DNA from: Sinotaia quadrata
Lineage: Eukaryota > Mollusca > Gastropoda > Architaenioglossa > Viviparidae
Reading direction: 5' to 3'
Assembly: GCA_028829895.1 (NCBI GenBank)
Contig: CM054178.1
Span: forward strand, 103,947,558-104,011,557
Length of the DNA stretch: 64,000 bases
This document shows, piece after piece, positions 12,317 through 25,024 of the stretch. The notes under the pieces were generated by a model. That model had not been told where the DNA came from and did not search any database. It worked only from the letters and a program-made list of their open reading frames with translations. A program made the position numbers and the translations under genes. Positions within the stretch are counted from its first letter, which is position 1, and each line of letters starts with the position of its first letter.

Positions 12317-14124
12317 ACAAATATTTATGTACTCTCTCCGTAATTTATTTTAATTATTTTTAATCATTTATTTTAATTAACATTTTTAAAGTATATTTTT
12401 ACACTGATAAAATTAATTTCGAACTATGTATACGTACAGTGTACAACCGTTTGAGTGTGGAAAAAACCCTGCGTCAGTATTTCCTGTTTTTCTTTGCACT
12501 TGAACAGATCTATTACACGTACTGAGCATTTCCGGTTCATGTTCTTCTCGCCCTAGCACACGCTGTGTGGAAGTCGATCCTCGATTATGGTAATGATTAT
12601 TAGAAAAGCATGAAATTTCATCTCCACATCCACCACCCGGACGACCTGAGTTTCGTAGCGGACTTTGTGGCTGCTGTGGCGTGAAATGCATAAACTTCTA
12701 CGACACAAGATCATCCGCCATGTCTTGTCTACCGCAGCAAATGTAATTTGTTCAATTGTATGTTATTGGAGCCTGTAATTCCATGTTTCAGGATATTTTC
12801 TTTGCTCTGACTTTGTTGTACATAGAGATGCTGTTTTATTTGGGGTGGGGTCTATTTTGGGGTCTTAAAGTAGGAAGAGGATTGTGGGAGATCCGAGGTT
12901 TTGTGTAGGGTGTGGGCACATCCGATTAGTGCAGTGTACAGAAGTAGGATTTGTTCGTTCCAATACTGTCATGATAGTTTTTTCAGACGTGCTGTTTCCC
13001 CATTGTTAAAATGTAGTAGTAATAGGGGTAATACTAATAATACGCCATTTGCAGTAAATAGTATTTTATCATGACCTCTGACGTAAACTGGTTAGTTTGA
13101 ATCGTACGAAAAATCAAGTCCAAACTTTAACGGATAATGGTGTGGAGGACGAGGATGATGGATGGTTGGATGTGTGTGTGTGTGTGTGTGTGTGTGGTGA
13201 GAGAGAAAGGAAAAAAGGGAGAGAATACATGTGAATTCTGTCTCATTCAAAAGAGACGTCGACCTTAGGTCGTTCATATCAATTTCCGTTTGAACTTGAT
13301 CTTTATGACGTCAACACTGACGAAGAAATGCATTGATGTCTAACACCTCAGTTGGAGTTATCTAAGCAAAGATTCCCATAAAGAGTTATTCAACCACTTT
13401 CTCATCCTGTCATTATACAAATAAAGTAAATCGCTTAACACTTTTTTAGCTGTCCCATCATTTTGTCATCCAGCATGCACGAAACAGTAAACTTGAGCAG
13501 TTGTCTTTTCCAGGGGCACGTCAGTCTCTTAACCATAAATATAACTTCGTCCTACTTAGGTGAATACTGACTGAACAAATATGTAAACAAATTCAGAATT
13601 ATTAATAAATGTGTCAGCATGAAGTATTGCGTGCAAATTTCCGTCTGTCGTCAGTCTTGGCAAACATTCTGCTTCATAAGAGTTTCAGCTTGTGATTCAA
13701 CACCTGTTAGGTTTTGTCTTAAGGGCGGGATTTTTATGTTTGGTGTTAATGGTGGAGTCGGCAGTTGAGTGGGTGAGGGGTTGGGGGTGAGCTAGGTAGT
13801 GGCTAGATAAATGAGTTGAAGGTTTTTCTTTATTTTGATCATGCTTGTCTTAGATCTCCGTTTTACACTACGCCAACAGCTTTTGGCAGATGTAATGGGT
13901 CTTTCAGTTCTGGGATTCTAACCCACCGGGCTGTGTATATGGCTGTGGTGAGGAAGGGTGAGAGATTAAAGGTTTAATTCCCTATTCTGTCAACCGAGGG
14001 AGCTTGATTTTCCTTCTTGCTTATGATATTTTCGCTTTTGTTAGGGCATAATATCTTGATATCGAAAGAGTTTGTATACGTATATAAAGTGTATTTGTGT
14101 ATTTGTGTGCGTATGTATATATTA

Positions 14125-14125
<1 letters not shown>
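12317..14125. other. No convincing gene; short GT tract
   Basis: A 92-codon minus-strand frame at 12413-12691 lies in a slightly less AT-rich patch, but it has no recognisable domain. A (GT)n run occupies 13169-13198. The rest is unique-looking AT-rich sequence. Confidence 0.45.

Positions 14126-14195
<70 letters not shown>
14126..14195. repeat. (TG)n microsatellite
   Basis: About 70 bases of uninterrupted TG. Confidence 0.97.
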
Positions 14196-14196
<1 letters not shown>

Positions 14197-15769
14197 TACA
14201 ACTGGCAGCAAAGGTTATGCAAATTAATACTTGTACAATCTATCCATTGAATTATTTCACACGATTTCCGAGAAGTCTGTTCCAACAATCTGTCGGATCA
14301 TTCTGCCAGCCAGAGTGAACGCCGCGCTACCTAATTAATGGTGACAGCAGTGTGTGCCATTGCGTTACTCATTATTGTGGTGCTAGACTGGGGCGATGAA
14401 TAATAATAAGAATTAAATAGATAGGATCACATTTTGATTTGTGTATACCGTCTCCTATATGTCCCTCCTTTCCGACTGTAGAGGTCAGAGGCCATTGATT
14501 CGGAGGATACAGTTAGTTTTAAGATGCAGTGGACTAAATTGATGGGTCATCCGATTCAAGCACATGAGAGGGATCCAGACTCATATTGCATTAGATCGGC
14601 AGTGAAGATTTCCATTACATTGGATTATAGGTCAGAAGATAGCTCTTTATTTATAATTTGTATAAAATGACCAATACCAAGGGGCAAAACATATTAGACA
14701 CAAGGGTCTGCTTGATTCCATTTCGCCAAAGATAGATAGATAGTTAGACAGATAGATAGACAGACAGACAGACAGATGGATGGATGAAATCAAGGTAGGT
14801 AAATAAGCAGGCAGAGGTAGATAGTTATGAATTAGTGTCTCCCTTATTCTATAATTTCTTGTTGGTAACTGTTAGCAAATTTTCAACAACACATTATATT
14901 AAATGCATACTCTAATCCGGATGGGTTTGACGTCAAAGAGATTTAATTACTTCATTTAAAAATAACTTATTAAAAGAAAATTGATGTATAGGGCATCTCC
15001 TTATTATGAGCTAGTAGTATGAAGGCAGTTTCCTTTTATGTCAGAAAATAGAACTTTCTCAGCTACAGTACCACGAATCGGATTTATTTCCCTTAGAAAG
15101 TATAAAGGTGGTAAATTAATTATGGTACTGCGATCGAGGATGGGAGAGGTAAGCTAATTCAAACAAAACGAGGGGAAATAACTTCTTAACAATAATGCTC
15201 AAATAGTATCTGGGTTTCATGGCTATAGCCATCTCCGTCCTTACAGCACCTGCGCGTAAACAAAAATGATAGATCACCTTTAATCCCAGATTACTGCAAA
15301 TGAAATTCCACTTCTGAGATAACACGAGTTGTCTGCGCGTCATTATTCCAATGATTAGCAATTGTAATCTGATGATTTATCTCGAGAATGACCACTTCAA
15401 CTGCACGCAAAATGACAACAGAGAAACATTTATAATTTCTTCTCTGAAGCTTTCGACCGCAATTCCAGTAAATTGCCACAATTTTCCTTCCTTTTCTTGC
15501 ATGTTGTTTTTTCACGAAGGATCTTTTTGTGCTACTATTCTGCAATTCAGTTTAAAACAACCATGTTATTATTTCTGTTTACTTTGTATCTCTGTTTTTG
15601 TCTCATTCGATAAACATAGTCTTGAAAAATCGTATTTTGCGACCAGTGCATGCCATTTGTTAAATACTTGCTTTTAGTGAGTATTTAAAAGTTTCAAGAG
15701 ATGTGAATACGTTCCTAGTAATTCATTAAAAATATTACAGTTTTATCTGAGAAATGTTTTTGATAGAGT
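14196..15769. other. No gene seen; short GATA/GACA tract
   Basis: A GATA, GACA and GATG tract occupies 14732-14790. Overlapping frames at 15116-15677 on both strands match nothing recognisable. Confidence 0.5.
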
Positions 15770-16720
15770 AACCGTACGATAATTAATTTATCCTGCCCAT
15801 GACACATTTTAGGATACTGTTGGTATAGCCTGAACTTTTAACACTACAAACTTGGCTTTACATCGAGAGAGTTTTCTCGGCCAGAAGCCCATTTCAAATA
15901 ATGTTGGCTACGTTTGAGAAAGTACTTTGCATTTAGAAAGATGACATTATAGTGACAGAGTTTTCCGGTTAAAATGCTACTGACTTAGTCTGAGGGTCGA
16001 TGTATTTTAAGATATGTGATTAGACTGAAATAATATTTGCCCATAACCCGTTTAAAATGTTACTGACAGTCTGAGAGTTTTGTATTTTAAGACATTAGGC
16101 TTTTCACTGAGATAGCATATCTGGCCTGTGACTCACTTAAAAATTACTCGCTTTGCCTACGAATCTATAAAGCGTATTAAGATAGTAGCTTTATAGAGAT
16201 AATTTATCTTGCCTGTGACGCACTTAAAGTACTACATGAAAATAACCCATTTAAAATTGATGATTTAACATAAGAATGCATAATGTATATTAACATATAT
16301 ATATATTTATGAGATTATGTATCGGCTTTGGCTCACTTCCGACACTACGGGCATAGCTTGAGAGTTTATAATGTATATTAAGACTGACACTGAGATATAT
16401 TACCCTGCCACTGGCTACTTCAAACACCACAGGCATAGCCTGAGAGCTTATAATGTATATTAAGATAGTAGGCTTGACACTGAGATAAGTCAGATAAGTC
16501 ACTGTCTTTAAGGTTAAAAGAAAAGACTTTACAGTGAGATACTTGACTTAACCTTGAAAATATTTACCCGATATGACCCATTTAAATTTCAGGTACTATC
16601 TGTTGAATCTTTAAGCATTTACGGTCATAAAGTCTATCTGCCTGTACCCATTAAATTAGAATATTTTAACCTATTATAAATAACAATTAAAATACGCTTA
16701 TTTAGTCTGAGAGCCTTTAT
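15770..16720. repeat. Large degenerate minisatellite, unit about 85-100 bp
   Basis: Words recur in order with much divergence: GAGATA, then a T(A/C)TCTGCC or CCTGTGAC word, then CACTTAAA, AGTCTGAGAG, a TGTATTTTAAGA or TGTATATTAAGA word, and TAGTAGGCTT. About nine decayed copies can be traced. No frame survives. Confidence 0.6.
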
Positions 16721-17284
16721 GGTGAAATATTTCAGAAGTGACAAGTTACTAGAGTATGTTCAAGAACAGCATGATACTAAACGGCAGTGATTATATAATT
16801 ATTATCAAGGGGTAACCATTCATAAGCAGCCCAATCCTCACCCCAAAATGTTACAAATATCGTTCTTTCAGCAAAATCTATGTTTCGGAAATTACCAAGA
16901 GTACCATATCGACCATAAAATCTACTTTCTTTTACAGATGAAGTAATGGTGAGATGTATGTTTTCACGTCTTTGTACCGCTGTCACTACGGTCTACCGGA
17001 AGTTGTAGCTTGTCCCCGGTTATAGCTATTGGAGACTAACTTCACAGAATTCTGCCACCAAACCTAAAATCTCCAAATAGCCGCTATACAGTGGGTTTAG
17101 CAATTATTTTTCCACAATTCAGTCAACAGCTGTGGATTTTCTACAAACACTCGGCAAGAAATGTGCCCCAAATCATTCGAACATGACCTTTTTTTCGATG
17201 TCACTACTCTTTGAGTGTTCTGATGCCTCTATGTCCAGCTCTGACTGACTTCATAAATATTTCTCGTTCTATGCATTTTTCTGT
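16721..17284. other. No gene seen
   Basis: Sequence between two degenerate arrays. ATGTTACAAATAT followed by GTTCTTTCAG at 16848-16871 resembles 7950-7975, suggesting a further decayed interspersed repeat. Confidence 0.4.
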
Positions 17285-18230
17285 CACCTTACCAATTAGC
17301 TATTGTCACGCCACTTTTGTGACAGAACTTTAATTATTTAAAATAGCTATTGTCAGCCACTTTTGTGACAGAACTTTGCCGATTTAAAACAGAAATTGTC
17401 ACAGAACTTTTGTAATAGAACTTTACTGATTTCAAAAAGCTATTGTCACATTACTTGTGTGACAAAAGTTTGCTGTTTTAAAACGGTTATTGTCACGTCA
17501 CTTATATAGCAGAACTTTATTAATGGAAAACAGCTGTTGTCACGATGTTTGTGACAGAACTTTATTCTAATCATTTAAAACAGCTATTGTCACATCACTT
17601 TTATTACAGAACTTTACTGATTTAAAACAACTATTGTCACGTCACTTTTGTGTCAGAACTTTAATGATTTAAAATAGCTAATGTCACGCCACTTTTGTAA
17701 CAGAACTGTAATGATTACAAAATACATTCTCATTTCTTGGTTTTGAGAGAACTTTATTCTAATGATTTAAAACAGCCATTGCCACGCCATTTTTGTGTCA
17801 GTACTTTGCTCTATTGATTTAAAACAGCCATTGTCACGCCAATTATGTGTCAGTACTTTGCTCTATTGATTTCAAACAACTATTGTTACGCCATTTTGCA
17901 CCTAACTTTGCTCAAATGATTTCAAACAGCTATTGTCACGCTACTTTTACAGTAGAACTTTGCTCTAATGATTTCAAACAGCTATTGTCACGCCACTTTT
18001 ACAGTAGAACTTTGCTCTAATGATTTCAAACAGCTATTGTCACGCCACTTTTACAGTAGAACTTTGCTCTAATTATTTAAAACAGCCTTTGACACGCCAC
18101 CTTTGCAGTAGAATTTTGCTCTAATGATTTAAAACAGCCTTTGTTAGGCCAATTTTACATTAGAACTTTGCTCTAATGGTTTAAAACAGTCATTGTCAAG
18201 CGGCGTTTGCAAGAAAACTCTAGTGATTTA
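17285..18230. repeat. Large hairpin-bearing minisatellite, about 17-18 copies
   Basis: The core is AGCTATTGTCACGCCACTTT followed by TGTGACAGAACTTT and a TTTAAAA linker. Copies on the left have a period near 46-47 bases. Copies on the right carry an added CTCTAATGA and settle at 52 bases (for example GCTATTG at 17981 and 18033). In the left copies GTCAC and GTGAC are complementary and could pair. Confidence 0.85.
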
Positions 18231-19375
18231 GAAAGGATCTTCCCGTCTTGAACTTTTTTCAAAAGTCCTGAAAATATTGTTTTGCCTCAGAAAGTATCAC
18301 ACGTAAACTACCTTTCTAATTTAATTATCCGGTAAGCTATTTCCGTACAGCAGCTCTGAAAGTGCCCTTGTAAAAGTTATTAATGCCTTTGTCTCTCCTT
18401 TGTATGATGGAAAGATTACAGTTGCCATACCTCCTGACTTTTCTATAGCCTGAATTTCTGAGACATAATATATTGTTCCATTGTCTCTAATATATTCTTG
18501 ATATGCATGATATTGATTTTTTTTAGTTCAGATCATTTGTGTGAAAGTGTGACAGAGTAAATTTGCCTCTCCTTATTTTTAAATTTAAATTGTTATATAA
18601 ATTGCTAATTTGTCAGAGTAACCCGACCTTGGGCACTCCTTATGGTGCTATTTTTAAAGTGTCTTATTTGAAGTAAACAGCTCGAATCAACGACATTCCA
18701 GATTGCTGACGTAATGCAAACTGAGTGAGTAGTTTTCTATTATCCAATGGTCACGATTTATGTGAACGAGACCAGCCAATAGGCTGAGATTAAAGAATTC
18801 ATAGCTGTCAAAAAAATCCACTCTCTGATCACTTTAGAGTGGAAAGAAGAAGTCCAGTTTTTGAAAGGCAGTCATTAGCTTGGTGGTGAGTTACACTGAC
18901 TGGTTGAGAGAGAATGGAGTTCGAAATATTTCATGCATTGTTACTATTGATATGTTATAATTGTGTTTATGTAGAGAAGTACTATGTAAGTTGACTTTTA
19001 TTTTTTAAAATGTTTGAAATATGCTGCACACATGTAGTGTGCTAACACTTGACATTATTTGATATGCTGTATTTATTTTTCCATGTGTGTGTATCAGGTC
19101 AATAAATACTGTTGCAGGAGATTGAAGTTGAAAATGGGACATAAGATAGAATGGAGTTATGTTGTGACAATTGGAAACTTAGGTTTGCTGTTTAACTATA
19201 TGTTGCAGTGAACAAGTGGCTATTTGACTTTTGAGTTTGAGTTCTAAGTTTCAAGTTTGGAATTTCAACTTTCAAATTTCAGCTATCCTTCATATACCTC
19301 TAATAACTCCATTTCTATTCTCTGATAGGACTAACCCTCTTTTGTATTGGCTCCATTGTTGAATTGTATTTATAA
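18231..19375. other. No gene seen
   Basis: AT-rich sequence with no supported frame and no obvious repeat. Confidence 0.5.
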
Positions 19376-19420
19376 TTATATATATATATATATTAGAGAG
19401 AGAGAGAGAGAGAGAGAGAC
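19376..19420. repeat. (TA)n followed by (GA)n
   Basis: An alternating TA run then a GA run. Confidence 0.95.
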
Positions 19421-19439
19421 TGTGTAAATGCAAAATTAT

Positions 19440-19830
19440 CCGAAGGTGAGTTTGTGGATATTGATGTCAAGTATTCTGTTTTTATGATTGTCATATTTAT
19501 ATTTGATTATTCATTTAATAAATTTATTGTTAAATGTATTGACCTAATTACTCATATTGAGGGAATCTGGAATCTTATGTTGGAGAAGAAATTGGGTGGA
19601 GGAGGCTCGCTAAATATAGATTTAAAGTCGGATTTGTCTTCTCCTTTAGTAAGAAGTTATTTACTCACGGAAACTGTAAATGTTTTATGTTGTGGAATAG
19701 AAAAACGTTTACAGTGCCAAATATCCGCCAAGTGAGGGACGAGTGGTGTCTGTTGGAGGATCATTAGTAAAAACAAATTAAGATTCTCATCACTTGTAAT
19801 TGGTTACGAAAGATTAATAAATAATAATAA
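19440..19830 (-). repeat. Dispersed repeat family 1, copy B (inverted)
   Basis: Read on the minus strand this gives TAACCAATTACAAGTGATGA, then ACAGACACCACTCGTCC, CTTGGCGGATATTTGGCACT, TTCTATTCCACAAC, and a tail AATAAATTTATTAAATGA. The same blocks in the same order lie at 38281-38660 on the plus strand. The 93-codon plus-strand frame at 19454-19735 is a by-product of this repeat. Confidence 0.8.
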
Positions 19831-20439
19831 TCATTTTCATTAAGTAAGTGCCTTGCCCGTCGCAGAAAGAAAACAAATTGCGCCAGTAAATGGTAAACAT
19901 TCCAACCCAGAGACGATGTCTGTTACAGTGTGACCCAGGGCTTTGGTCTTACACCAGGTTTTTTTATAAACACTACTTCTGTGCTCAGAATTGTAAATCT
20001 CTGCTATTTCACAGCTCTATAAACTTCTATGCCTAAATGAAATCATTTACACCATTTAAATATAGAGAAAGGTGCTTATGGTGCAACGCTGAAGATAAAG
20101 AGATATGTTTGGTAAAATTGGAGTCAGGCTCCATATTCTTAAAAGGCTTTCTCAATCCTTACTACTGTCAGAATCAATGACTACTTATGGTACTTCCATT
20201 ATATTTAGTCAGTCTCTTAGAAATGTCAATGCGATTTATAATAGCTGTCTCTCACTATGCCAATCGATTTTCAGATCTTGTTGAAGCCAACACGGACCTG
20301 AGCTGGGTCAGTAGTATTCGCAGTTTTCTCACAACTGACGCTACAAAACTCTGGGTGTGTTAGCTGTTACTCTCTCGTCTTAAGATTATTCGCAAAGCTC
20401 CAAGTACTAATCATGTCACTTCACTTCTCCAGGCTTACT
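19831..20439. other. No gene seen
   Basis: Unique-looking sequence with no supported frame. The LINE-like word content near 20330-20440 is too weak to call. Confidence 0.4.
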
Positions 20440-20790
20440 GCTTACCTGTCTTTAGCCTTCATTGGCTACCTGGCTACAGTCTTCACTGGCTATCTTGCTA
20501 GTCTTTACTGTCTACCTGGCTACAGTCTTCACTGGCTATCTTGCTAGTCTTTACTGGCTACCTGGCTACAGTCTTCACTGGCTATCTTGCTAGTCTTTAC
20601 TGGCTACCTGGCTACAGTCTTCACTGGCTATCTTGCTAGTCTTTACTGGCTACCTGGCTACAGTCTTCACTGGCTATCTTGCTAGTCTTTACTGGCTACC
20701 TAGCTAAAAGTCTTCACTGACTACAAGTTCACATTCTGGCTATCTGTCCACAATCTTCACTGGCTACAGGTTAGCGGTCTGCTGATTTGT
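20440..20790. repeat. 46-bp minisatellite, about 6 copies
   Basis: CTACCTGGCTACAGTCTTCA followed by CTGGCTATCTTGCTAGTC repeats every 46 bases through the centre; both flanks decay. The unit itself is a near-duplicate of a shorter GGCTAYCT motif, so it probably grew from a 23-bp ancestor. Confidence 0.9.
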
Positions 20791-20961
20791 TCCAGACATA
20801 ACAATCTCAGGCTTGCGCCCATCACCAGGCATTGCTAAAGCAAAGGATAAAGTTCGTTTGCTTACCAGGGTCCCTCTGCCTGGAGTTTATTGTTTTTTGA
20901 ACTGACATACAAAGAGGCCAGGAACATTTTGAAGCGTGCTCTCAGGACATCAGCAAGACCA

Positions 20962-21209
20962 GTGCTGTCTCCTGTGTGTCATTGTTTCATCAGAGTGAAC
21001 ACTTGCAAATAGTGCTATCTCATGTGTGTCATTGTTTCATCAGAGTGAACACTTGCAAATAGTGCTATCTCATGTGTGTCATTGTTTCATCAGAGTGAAC
21101 ACTTGCAAATAGTGCTGTCTCATGTGTCATTGTTTCATCAGAGTGAACACTTGCAAATAGTGCTGTCTCTTGTATGTCATTGTTTCATCAGAGTGAACAC
21201 TTGCAAATC
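20962..21209. repeat. 48-50 bp minisatellite, 5 copies
   Basis: CATTGTTTCATCAGAGTGAA recurs; CAGAGTGAAC is at 20991, 21041, 21091, 21139 and 21189. One copy is two bases shorter (CATGTGTCA for CATGTGTGTCA). Confidence 0.95.
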
Positions 21210-21734
21210 TCCTTTATTGAAGTGTTCCACTTTGTAGTTCACTTATTTGCATAAAGGGTTTATTTTTATGCGGAACTATATTTTTATTTTGTAAGATTAT
21301 CTTTAGTTTTCTTTATTATTAGACAGTTTGTTTGAAGATGTGGTTTATACATTTGGTGTGCAAATATTGTTAAAACTTAATACAGCTTCATTAGAATAAG
21401 TACGCACTATATTATTATTATTATTATTACACTACTAATTAGCCAAACCAGCAACGGTACGCCTGTTGCCTCGAGTTAGCGTCGAATATTTTTTACAAAT
21501 ATATATTTATTAACTCTAACAAATCTAAAAACAGCTGACTAGCACCATAAATAGCTAGTTATTACCTATTCAAGGAGTTCCTTTAAATTAAACCGAAACG
21601 TTAATTCGCTATATATCATAAAATAATTTCCTTGTACCAAACGTGAACATTATTTTCTATTATGCCTGTACAGTTCACATACATTGCTCTCGTTAAATAG
21701 CCGTCAGTGATTCATCTAGCATCTTGTCAGCAAG
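21210..21734. other. No gene seen
   Basis: AT-rich; includes a short (ATT)n run at about 21412-21430. Confidence 0.5.
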
Positions 21735-22075
21735 CCATTCGTTTCAAGTTTGGCTCAATATTTCACTTTGTCTGGTAACAATCTTTGAGAAAGCTATTTT
21801 AGTCTCAGCTTGAAACATCTTTTCTGCACGTCATTTAAAATTCAGTTTCATTCTGAAACATTCTTGCCAGCAGCCATTTAGCTTCAAGTCAGTCTCGATC
21901 TCACCTCGTCAGCAAGCCTTCTTCAAGTCAGTCTCGATCTCACCTCGTCAGCAAGCCTTCTCGCAATTTTCACTTCGTCTGGAAACATTCTTCCAGTGAG
22001 CTCTTTTAGTTTCATTTTTATTATGCAAAAGCAGCCTTATGAACAAGCCATTTTAATTTCATTTTCACCATGAAA
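21735..22075. repeat. Degenerate minisatellite with a fresh 39-bp duplication
   Basis: AGCAAGCC, TTTCAAGT and CTGGAAACATTCTT words recur irregularly. Inside, CAAGTCAGTCTCGATCTCAC is exactly repeated 39 bases apart (21885 and 21924). Confidence 0.7.
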
Positions 22076-23331
22076 CGGCAAGTCAAGAATCAATATCAGT
22101 TAATTTTGTTTTCTTTAAATAATATTGTTTACTGTCTCAATCTGACTGCCATATTTTCTGGCATTAACAAGATTTCAGAACTTGGGTGTCGGTTGATTTT
22201 TACAAAGAATTCTGCAAGGAATCAGCCAGAATGTGGTCTGATCAAACGCTAGGTTACACTCGCTCCGGTTGAAAAAGAGCAATTGTTTTTCTCTTATGGC
22301 AAATTGTATACCTGATATAAACTTTAAGATTTCAAATAAACGTTATGGCAAACGAGATGGGAAATATAAAGGTGGCATCAAATAGATATAATCCTCCCAG
22401 TCTCTGATCATTGATCGGCACAAACCATAAAATTAGTGAAGAAAAGACGCATGTTCATTTCTTCGTGAGAACTTCCATTTTAGTTCACAGACACAAGTGA
22501 TTGGACTTTTGTTTGTTTCTCCATGTTTCTGTGTCTCTTTTGAAGAGGTCATTTTTCATAGATATTATAATTATGATTAAACACGACAGTTTTGAAAAAA
22601 TCTGGTTGGTTCCTCAGTGAAAGAAGAGAAATTTAGTTTTTCTATAATCGTAATCTACTCCTTTCCAAGAGAATTGTTAAGGCGAGTTTTCAAGACTGTC
22701 GAGTCATTGCTTGCCGATTTTTAAAAAAACAACAACAAAGGGATGACCTTGGTGAATTCATCTTGTATTAGCCTAGGGGCGGATGAAGTAACGCATCTGA
22801 CATATAACTTATAATTTGGCTTAAATTTGATTTAAATTTGATGTGGTTATATATGCAGATGAATTGCTTTCTCGAAGCACTACTCTAACACAACAGTTAA
22901 GTATATATTTAAGTATATATTTAATTATTTAGTGTAATAAAACAAAATGCCGACTGCTTGGATTTTCAAAGAAAACTTGTATCAAAGTACAACAGATTCT
23001 GTCCCAGCAACGATTAGACAGACAGTGGGACTAAAAATATTTTGGGTAGAGATTTCCCACAGTTCCAAGCCCATCGTTGCATTATTAATTTGATTTGATT
23101 TGATCGTTTACGCTACTAGCAAATCCGCTAACAAAAGCCTTATCAAGTCAGTTTCCCCACAGAAACAATTATTTTTATTGATTCTGTAGTTATAATTTTT
23201 CTTCCTTCTTACTGTTGACTCTATAGTCTTGGAAACTCGCTTTACCAATTTCGCTATCTGTGTATGCTTTCTGTTCCCTACCTAGCGCCTAACAAATCTT
23301 CGTAGATGCCTTACTAACAAATCCATTTGTT
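22076..23331. other. No gene seen
   Basis: AT-rich sequence; a small AAGTATATATTT duplication occurs at about 22900-22922. No supported frame. Confidence 0.5.
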
Positions 23332-23474
<143 letters not shown>

Positions 23475-23559
23475 TAATCACAGCAAAAATAAATAAAACA
23501 GAACAGCAAGAACAACGAGAATATAAACAAGATCAGAATAACAACAAAGACGAGATTTA

Positions 23560-23755
23560 AAAAAAAAAATCAGAGCAACAAAATGAAAAACAAAGAGGAA
23601 CATGAACCACGTTTTAAAAAAAAACAACAGAGCAACAAAATGAAAAACAAAGAGGAACATGAACCACGCTTAACAAAATGAAAAACAAAGAGGAACATGA
23701 ACCACGTTTAACAAAATGAAAAACAAAGAGGAACATGAACCACGTTTTAAAAAAA
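23560..23755. repeat. 38/57-bp minisatellite, 4 copies
   Basis: GAGGAACATGAACCACG occurs at 23595, 23652, 23690 and 23728. The first spacing is 57 and the others 38; the longer unit has an extra AACAACAGAG segment next to an A run. Confidence 0.9.
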
Positions 23756-24369
23756 AGAAATCTGCCTTCGAACAAAATAACAGTCATTGCTTTTCTGCTG
23801 TGAAAATCGTATCGCTCATCACATATTGCTAGGGAAGACAAGAATAATAAATTATTTCCCGTTCAAAACACTTATTTTTGTTTCGCCAAGTAAAATTAGT
23901 CACTGCTTTATCGCCTTGGAGAAACCTCTCAAGGATCGACATTGATTGTTTTGTTACGTTTTAATTTATTTTGTTTTGGGATTTTTTGTTTTGTTTCAAT
24001 TTTTTCAAATTTGTTGTGTTGTGCTGTATTGTTTGTGTTGTGTTCGTTTTGTTTTATTGGTTTTGAATTTTTTTATTTTGTTCAATCTTTTGCTTTACCA
24101 ATTTGTTTAATCCTGCAAAAAATATTATTGAGAAATTAACCATTCCTTTTATTGCTTTGTCGTCTCCCACTTCCCCACCTCACCGTTACATCAATCATAT
24201 TCTCTCCTATCAAAAGTAAAATAAACAACAAAAAATAAACACTTTTTTAAATGCAAAATATTCATTGTATTCTCGCTTGAAAGCAATATTGCCATCAATA
24301 AATCGTCTCCACCTTTCCTCGGCAATAAAACAACATCTCAATGCAGTTATTTGATCCATTTCATTGCTT

Positions 24370-24870
24370 ACAAACATTGCCATTGATTAAGAGTTATCTC
24401 CTCTTTTCTTTAATAAACCATTCTTTTCCCGCTAATAAACCAATTATATCCTTACTAATAAACTATTCTCTTCTCTCTAACGTACCATTATGCTTCTCGC
24501 TGATAAACCATTTTCTCTTCTCAGTAAACTATTTATTTTCTCGTTAATAAACCACTCTTCTTTACAATATTGAACCATTTTCGCTAATAGCCTTTGCTCT
24601 TCTTGCTAGTAAACCATTCCTTTTATCTTAATAAATATAATCATTTCTTTCACGATTGTAAAGCTAAATTCGCTTTTCACTGCAAACCATTCCTCTCTTC
24701 TCTACGCTAATAAACCTTTCCACTTTTTCCTACATTAAACCATCATTTGTCTTTGCGCTAATAAATCACTTCTCACTCGTTCACTATTTCTCTTCTCTAT
24801 TGTATGCCATTTATCTTCTCGCTAATAAACCATTCTTCTCGCTAATAAACCATCAACACGTTCTCGCCTA
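24370..24870. repeat. Degenerate array of about 20-25 bp units
   Basis: CTAATAAACCATT followed by a T/C-rich tail ending in CTC or CTTCTCG recurs about 20 times with variation. The many AATAAA hexamers are part of the unit and should not be taken as polyadenylation signals. Confidence 0.8.
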
Positions 24871-25024
24871 TAAAGACTGCACTGTCGCTTCGCAGCCTAC
24901 CTGCCATCGAGAGACAGCCAATATTTCTCGTCTCGCATGGTGACAACCTTGACAACGATGAGGGGTCATCAATCACTCGGATTGAAAATTCGTTTACAGG
25001 CCTTGGATGAAATCGTTTCCATTT

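Noticed and set aside
24370..24870. Cluster of AATAAA polyadenylation hexamers
   Set aside because: The hexamer is part of a repeated CTAATAAACCATT unit.
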